Shown here piece after piece: positions 4,940 through 8,412 of a stretch of 8,412 nucleotides of DNA. The notes beneath the pieces were generated by a model that did not search any database, was not told the origin of the DNA, and was given only the letters and a program-made list of their open reading frames with translations. The position numbers and the translations under genes were made by a program. Position 1 is the stretch's first letter. Every line of letters begins with the position of its first letter. Source of the DNA: DATBIS01 sp036556805 (GTDB taxonomy: Bacteria; Actinomycetota; UBA4738; HRBIN12); assembly GCA_036556805.1 (NCBI GenBank), contig DATBIS010000063.1, positions 1 through 8,412 on the forward strand, given 5' to 3'.

Positions 4940-7672
4940 GTGGCGAGGAACGAGGGGGACGTGCAGGTCATCCGTGAGGGGCTGACCTTCAAGCGATTCT
5001 TCACGACGGAGGGACGGCACCCCTTCGACGACGTCGAGTGGGAGACCCGGGACGCGGTCATCCCGAACTACAAGGAGGGCGGCAACGCCTTCGAGCAGCG
5101 CGGGGTGGAGTTCCCGAAGAGCTGGTCGCAGAACGCCACGAACATCGTCGCTCAGAAGTACTTCCGCGGGACGCTCGGCACGCCCCAGCGCGAGACGTCC
5201 GTGCGGCAGCTCGCGTCGCGCGTCGTCGACACGATCCGCGGCTGGGGCGAGCGCAACGGCTACTTCGAGACCGAGGCCGACGCGCAGGTCTTCGCCGACG
5301 AGCTCACGCACCTCGTCGTGACGCAGAAGGCGGCGTTCAACTCGCCCGTGTGGTTCAACGTGGGCGTGCCCGACACGCCACAGCAGTGCTCGGCGTGCTT
5401 CATCCTCGCGGTGGACGACCACATGTCCTCGATCCTCAACTGGTACGTCGAGGAGGGGACGATCTTCAAGGGCGGCTCCGGCTCGGGGATCAACCTGTCC
5501 AGGCTCCGGTCCTCGCGCGAGGGGCTCGCGGGCGGTGGCACCGCGTCCGGCCCGGTGAGCTTCATGCGCGGCGCCGACGCGAGCGCCGGCACGATCAAGT
5601 CCGGCGGCAAGACGCGCCGCGCGGCGAAGATGGTGATCCTCAACGTCGACCACCCCGACGTCCGCGACTTCATCTGGTGCAAGGCGGTCGAGGAGCACAA
5701 GGCGCGCGCGCTCCGCGACGCCGGGTTCGACATGGACCTCGACGGCAAGGACGCGTACTCGATCCAGTATCAGAACGCGAACAACTCGGTGCGCGTGACC
5801 GACGAGTTCATGCGCGCCTACGAGCTCGACCAGGACTGGCGCCTGAAGGCCGTCACCACCGACGAGACGGTCGAGACCGTGCGCGCGCGCGAGCTGATGC
5901 GCGAGGTCGCGCAGGCGGCCTGGGAGTGCGCCGACCCCGGGATGCAGTACGACACGACGATCAACGAGTGGCACACGTGCCCGGCGACCGGCAGGATCAA
6001 CGCGTCCAACCCGTGCTCCGAGTACATGCATCTCGACAACTCGGCGTGCAACCTGGCGTCGCTGAACCTCATGAAGTTCGTGGACGGCGAGGGGAACTTC
6101 GACGTCGCGAGCTTCAAGCACGCGGTCGAGATCGTGTTCACCGCACAGGAGATCATCGTGGGGGAGTCGAGCTACCCCACGGACAAGATCGGCGAGAACG
6201 CGCGGTCGTTCCGCCAGCTCGGGCTCGGCTACGCGAACCTCGGCGCGCTGCTGATGGCGCGGGGGCTGCCGTACGACTCCGACGGCGGCCGCGCGTGGGC
6301 CGGGGCGATCACGGCGCTGATGACGGGTCACGGCTACCGGACGAGCGCGCGGGTCGCCGAGGTCATGGGGCCGTTCGAGGGGTATGCGCCGAACGCCGAC
6401 GCGATGCTCCGCGTGATGCGCAAGCACCGGGCGGCCGTCGACGCGGTCGACGCCGAGCTCGTCCCCGAGGCGCTCCTGTCGTCCGCGAAGCAGTCCTGGG
6501 ACGAGGCGATCGGCTTGGGCGAGCAGTTCGGCTATCGCAACGCGCAGGCCTCGGTGCTCGCTCCCACCGGCACGATCGGGCTCATGATGGACTGCGACAC
6601 CACGGGCATCGAGCCCGAGCTCGCCCTCGTGAAGACGAAGAAGCTCGTGGGCGGCGGCACGATGCAGTTCGTGAACCAGACCGTCCCGCGCGCGCTCGCG
6701 CGGCTCGGCTACGACGAGGGGCAGACCGCCGACATCGTCGCCTACATCGCCGAGCACAACTCGGTGCTCGACGCGCCGCATCTGAAGCCCGAGCACGCGC
6801 CCGTGTTCGACACGGCGATGGGCGCGCAGCCGATCCACTACATGGGCCACGTGCGGATGATGGCCGCCGCGCAGCCGTTCATCTCGGGCGCGATCTCCAA
6901 GACCGTGAACATGCCCGAGGAGGTCACGGTCGAGGAGGTCGAGCAGCTCTTCGTCGAGTCGTGGAAGCTCGGCCTGAAGGCCGTCGCGATCTACCGCGAC
7001 AACTGCAAGGTCGCTCAGCCGCTGTCGGCGGACAAGAAGAAGGCCGACACCGTCGACGACGTCGTCACGATCCCGTGGTCGGAGAAGAAGCGGCTGCCGC
7101 AGTCGCGGCCGGCGCGAACGACCTCGTTCAAGGTCGGCGACGCCGAGGGCTACGTCACGAGCGGCGAGTACCCCGACGACGGCATCGGCGAGCTCTTCCT
7201 GAAGGTCTCGAAGCAGGGCTCCACGCTCTCGGGGATCATGGACGCGTTCGCGATCGCGGTCTCCGTGGGCCTCCAGTACGGTGTGCCGCTCGAGGACTAC
7301 GTCTCGAAGTTCGTGAACATGAAGTTCGAGCCGTCGGGGATGACGAACGACCCCGACATCCGGTTCGCGTCCTCCCTCGTGGACTACGTGTTCCGCCGGT
7401 TGGCGCTCGACTACCTGGCCCCCGAGGTGCGCGAAGGCATCGGCGTCCTGTCGATCGAGGAGCGCGCCCAGTACGCGAAGGCCGAGGCCGAGCCGGAGGA
7501 GATCGAGCTGAAGCCGGTCGAGCCGCAGGCCGCGGCGCCGGCGGCGCCTGCGGAGCGCCCGTCCGGGAAGGCGCTCGACGCGCCGCTCTGCTACCAGTGC
7601 GGGTCGAAGATGCAGCCGGCCGGGTCGTGCTACGTCTGCCCGACTTGCGGCAGCACCAGCGGCTGCTCGTAG
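4940..7672 (+). CDS. nrdJ: Vitamin B12-dependent (class II) ribonucleoside-diphosphate reductase
   Basis: A 910-residue cytoplasmic enzyme that reduces ribonucleotides to deoxyribonucleotides using adenosylcobalamin to make the thiyl radical, so it needs neither oxygen nor a second subunit. Landmarks: FTTEGRHPFDDVEWETRD (21-38) and FEQRGVEFP at the N-terminus as in Streptomyces NrdJ; NSPVWFNVG (134-142); CSACFIL with redox Cys153 (or Cys150); GGSGSGINLSRLRS; NPCSE (357-361) with the thiyl-radical Cys359 and Glu361; Cys370, 11 residues on, the partner of the active-site disulfide. A TSCPD-type trailing domain covers about 728-825, followed by an acidic/Ala-Pro linker and a Cys-rich tail (Cys884, 887, 897, 900, 903, 909; ends PTCGSTSGCS). 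No N-terminal ATP-cone and no intein were seen. GTG 4940 was chosen over ATG 4865 because it has a good ribosome binding site and the extra 25 residues look non-coding. NrdR boxes lie upstream. Confidence 0.97.
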   Translation: MARNEGDVQVIREGLTFKRFFTTEGRHPFDDVEWETRDAVIPNYKEGGNAFEQRGVEFPKSWSQNATNIVAQKYFRGTLGTPQRETSVRQLASRVVDTIRGWGERNGYFETEADAQVFADELTHLVVTQKAAFNSPVWFNVGVPDTPQQCSACFILAVDDHMSSILNWYVEEGTIFKGGSGSGINLSRLRSSREGLAGGGTASGPVSFMRGADASAGTIKSGGKTRRAAKMVILNVDHPDVRDFIWCKAVEEHKARALRDAGFDMDLDGKDAYSIQYQNANNSVRVTDEFMRAYELDQDWRLKAVTTDETVETVRARELMREVAQAAWECADPGMQYDTTINEWHTCPATGRINASNPCSEYMHLDNSACNLASLNLMKFVDGEGNFDVASFKHAVEIVFTAQEIIVGESSYPTDKIGENARSFRQLGLGYANLGALLMARGLPYDSDGGRAWAGAITALMTGHGYRTSARVAEVMGPFEGYAPNADAMLRVMRKHRAAVDAVDAELVPEALLSSAKQSWDEAIGLGEQFGYRNAQASVLAPTGTIGLMMDCDTTGIEPELALVKTKKLVGGGTMQFVNQTVPRALARLGYDEGQTADIVAYIAEHNSVLDAPHLKPEHAPVFDTAMGAQPIHYMGHVRMMAAAQPFISGAISKTVNMPEEVTVEEVEQLFVESWKLGLKAVAIYRDNCKVAQPLSADKKKADTVDDVVTIPWSEKKRLPQSRPARTTSFKVGDAEGYVTSGEYPDDGIGELFLKVSKQGSTLSGIMDAFAIAVSVGLQYGVPLEDYVSKFVNMKFEPSGMTNDPDIRFASSLVDYVFRRLALDYLAPEVREGIGVLSIEERAQYAKAEAEPEEIELKPVEPQAAAPAAPAERPSGKALDAPLCYQCGSKMQPAGSCYVCPTCGSTSGCS

Positions 7673-7690
7673 AATCGCGCGCGAGCGGAG

Positions 7691-7724
7691 GTGTTGGGCC
7701 GGGGCTCCGCCCCGGCCCACCCAC
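7691..7724 (+). terminator. Strong GC hairpin downstream of nrdJ (probable terminator)
   Basis: An uninterrupted 11-bp stem, TGGGCCGGGGC (7695-7705) with its complement at 7709-7719, closed by the 3-nt loop TCC. Three more pairs (GTG/CAC) can form beyond a small internal loop. It begins 19-23 nt after the nrdJ stop. There is no U-tract, as is common for actinobacterial terminators, so it may act as a terminator, an attenuator or an mRNA-stabilising 3' end. Confidence 0.7.
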
Positions 7725-7730
7725 TTCCCG

Positions 7731-7736
7731 AGGAGG
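7731..7736 (+). promoter_or_regulatory. Ribosome binding site of the VOC gene
   Basis: A perfect AGGAGG lies 4 nt before GTG 7741 and fixes the start. The spacing is short. No convincing separate promoter was seen between the hairpin and this site. Confidence 0.7.
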
Positions 7737-7740
7737 CGTC

Positions 7741-8118
7741 GTGGCGAAGGAACGCGGGTCGCTGCTGGGTTTGCACCACGTGCAGCTCGCGATGCCGCCC
7801 GACGAGGAGGAAACCGCCGTGGCGTTCTACGAGGGCGTGCTGGGACTCGAACAGGTCCCGAAGCCGCCCGAGCTTTCCCCTCGCGGCGGCGTCTGGTTCC
7901 GCTCCGGCGACCTCGAGGTCCACCTGGGGGTCGAGGACGGCTTTCGGCCCGCCGTGAAGGCCCACCCTGCGTTCCTCGTCGACGACCTCGAGCGGATCCG
8001 CGCGCGGGTCGAGATGAGCGGCTACAAGGCGATCGACACCGTGCAGCTCGACGGGTACCAGCGCGTGTACGTGCGTGACCCGTTCGGGAACCGGCTCGAG
8101 CTGATCGAACCCGCGTGA
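7741..8118 (+). CDS. VOC-family (glyoxalase/bleomycin-resistance fold) protein
   Basis: A 125-residue single-module vicinal-oxygen-chelate protein. It has the paired beta-alpha-beta-beta-beta pattern: LHHVQLAMP (11-19) with an AFYEGVLGLE helix (28-37), GGVWFRSGDLEVHLGV (49-64), then a second module with AHPAFLVDDLERIRARVEMSG (74-94) and VYVRDPFGNRLELIEP (109-124). His13 or His12, His75 and Glu120 are at the usual metal-ligand positions; RDPFGNRLELIE is the family hallmark. Members include glyoxalase I-like enzymes, dioxygenases and antibiotic-binding proteins, and the sequence does not tell which applies. The size and the two-module layout suggest it works as a dimer. GTG 7741 was chosen for the AGGAGG just upstream; the frame is open far upstream but only as an out-of-frame shadow of nrdJ. 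Its stop overlaps the dut start (GTGA), implying translational coupling. Confidence 0.9.
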   Translation: MAKERGSLLGLHHVQLAMPPDEEETAVAFYEGVLGLEQVPKPPELSPRGGVWFRSGDLEVHLGVEDGFRPAVKAHPAFLVDDLERIRARVEMSGYKAIDTVQLDGYQRVYVRDPFGNRLELIEPA

Positions 8119-8412
8119 CCGAAACGCCGCTGCCGTTCCGGCGCCTCGACGACGACGCAGACCTCCCCGCCGCAGCTCATCCGGGCGACGCCGGTCTGGA
8201 CTTGCGGAGCGCCGTCGACGTGGAGGTCGCACCGGGCGAGCGCGCGCTGGTTCCCACCGGTGTCGCCGTCGCGATCCCCGAGGGCCACGCCGGCCTGGTC
8301 CTTCCCCGGTCGGGGCTCGCGTCGCGACAGGGTCTTACGCTCGCGAACGCACCGGGCCTGATCGACGCCGGCTATCGCGGCGAGGTGACCTGTTCGGTGG
8401 TGAACCTCGACA
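8115..8412 (+). CDS. dut: Deoxyuridine 5'-triphosphate nucleotidohydrolase (dUTPase), 3' end missing
   Basis: The first 99 residues of a trimeric dUTPase, which hydrolyses dUTP to dUMP and pyrophosphate, keeping uracil out of DNA and supplying dUMP for thymidylate synthesis. Three of the five conserved motifs are visible: motif 1 DAGLDLRS (25-32), motif 2 PRSGLASRQGL (64-74), and motif 3 NAPGLIDAGYRGEV (78-91) with the catalytic Asp84 and Tyr87. The common motif-3 NAPGTIDAGYRGE here has Leu in place of Thr, and the usual His after Arg in motif 2 is Gln; both are tolerable variants. A further 45-60 residues with motifs 4 and 5 should lie beyond the window. The GTG start overlaps the VOC stop by 4 nt (GTGA), so the two are co-translated. 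Functionally it fits the dNTP-supply theme of nrdR-nrdJ upstream. Confidence 0.95.
   Translation, partial: MTETPLPFRRLDDDADLPAAAHPGDAGLDLRSAVDVEVAPGERALVPTGVAVAIPEGHAGLVLPRSGLASRQGLTLANAPGLIDAGYRGEVTCSVVNLD

Noticed and set aside
4874..7720. A 948-codon open frame on the minus strand opposite nrdJ
   Set aside because: It is an exact antisense shadow of a clear NrdJ; its product is dominated by Arg, Val, Leu, Asp and His, as expected from GC-rich third positions, with no family motif.
5038..7740. A long plus-frame ORF running from inside nrdJ into the VOC gene, suggesting a fusion
   Set aside because: The upstream part is an Arg/Gly/Ala-rich out-of-frame reading of nrdJ. The VOC gene has its own AGGAGG and GTG start, and a hairpin separates the two genes.
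1..8412. Mobile elements, CRISPR, tRNA/rRNA, inteins or recombination sites
   Set aside because: No transposase or integrase motifs, regular spaced repeats, tRNA-like cloverleafs or splice-junction motifs were seen; the gene content is ordinary chromosomal housekeeping and SOS.

Overview
The window is strongly GC-rich bacterial chromosome, densely coded, with several GTG/TTG starts and 4-nt gene overlaps. Gene content and order (hflX, then lexA divergent from a LysM gene, then nrdR and a vitamin B12-dependent class II ribonucleotide reductase of the Streptomyces NrdJ type) point to an actinobacterium (Actinomycetota). The lineage below phylum cannot be read from the sequence. No tRNA, rRNA, CRISPR array, insertion sequence or phage signature was seen, and no gene-free stretch exceeds about 170 bases.

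Layout. Left block, plus strand: the 3' part of a PLP aminotransferase (LL-diaminopimelate aminotransferase-like), ATGA-overlapped with hflX (ribosome-associated GTPase). hflX converges on a minus-strand gene for a two-domain SIS protein resembling the isomerase half of GlmS; the two genes share a CTAG that carries both stop codons. The SIS gene (TTG start with a strong RBS) lies 44 nt downstream of lexA on the same strand, so the two probably form one transcript. Centre: a 113-bp divergent region between lexA (minus) and a 97-aa LysM membrane protein (plus) holds three near-perfect LexA (SOS) boxes and two promoters. The LysM gene has the size, context and control expected of an SOS cell-division inhibitor (compare B. 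subtilis YneA, M. tuberculosis Rv2719c/ChiZ, C. glutamicum DivS). Right block, plus strand: nrdR, nrdJ, a strong hairpin, a small VOC/glyoxalase-fold gene, and dut, which runs off the window.

How the genes fit together. The core is a DNA-damage and nucleotide-supply cluster: LexA, an SOS division blocker, the NrdR repressor, the reductase it controls, and dUTPase. Two transcription circuits can be read from the DNA. LexA boxes cover both divergent promoters of lexA and the LysM gene. NrdR-box-like palindromes occur as one pair over the nrdR promoter (centres 31 bp apart) and a second pair before nrdJ (centres 41 bp apart). nrdJ also has a leader whose hairpin would hide its ribosome binding site. 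No entirely new system is evident. The least explained items are the SIS protein in the lexA transcript and the nrdJ leader.
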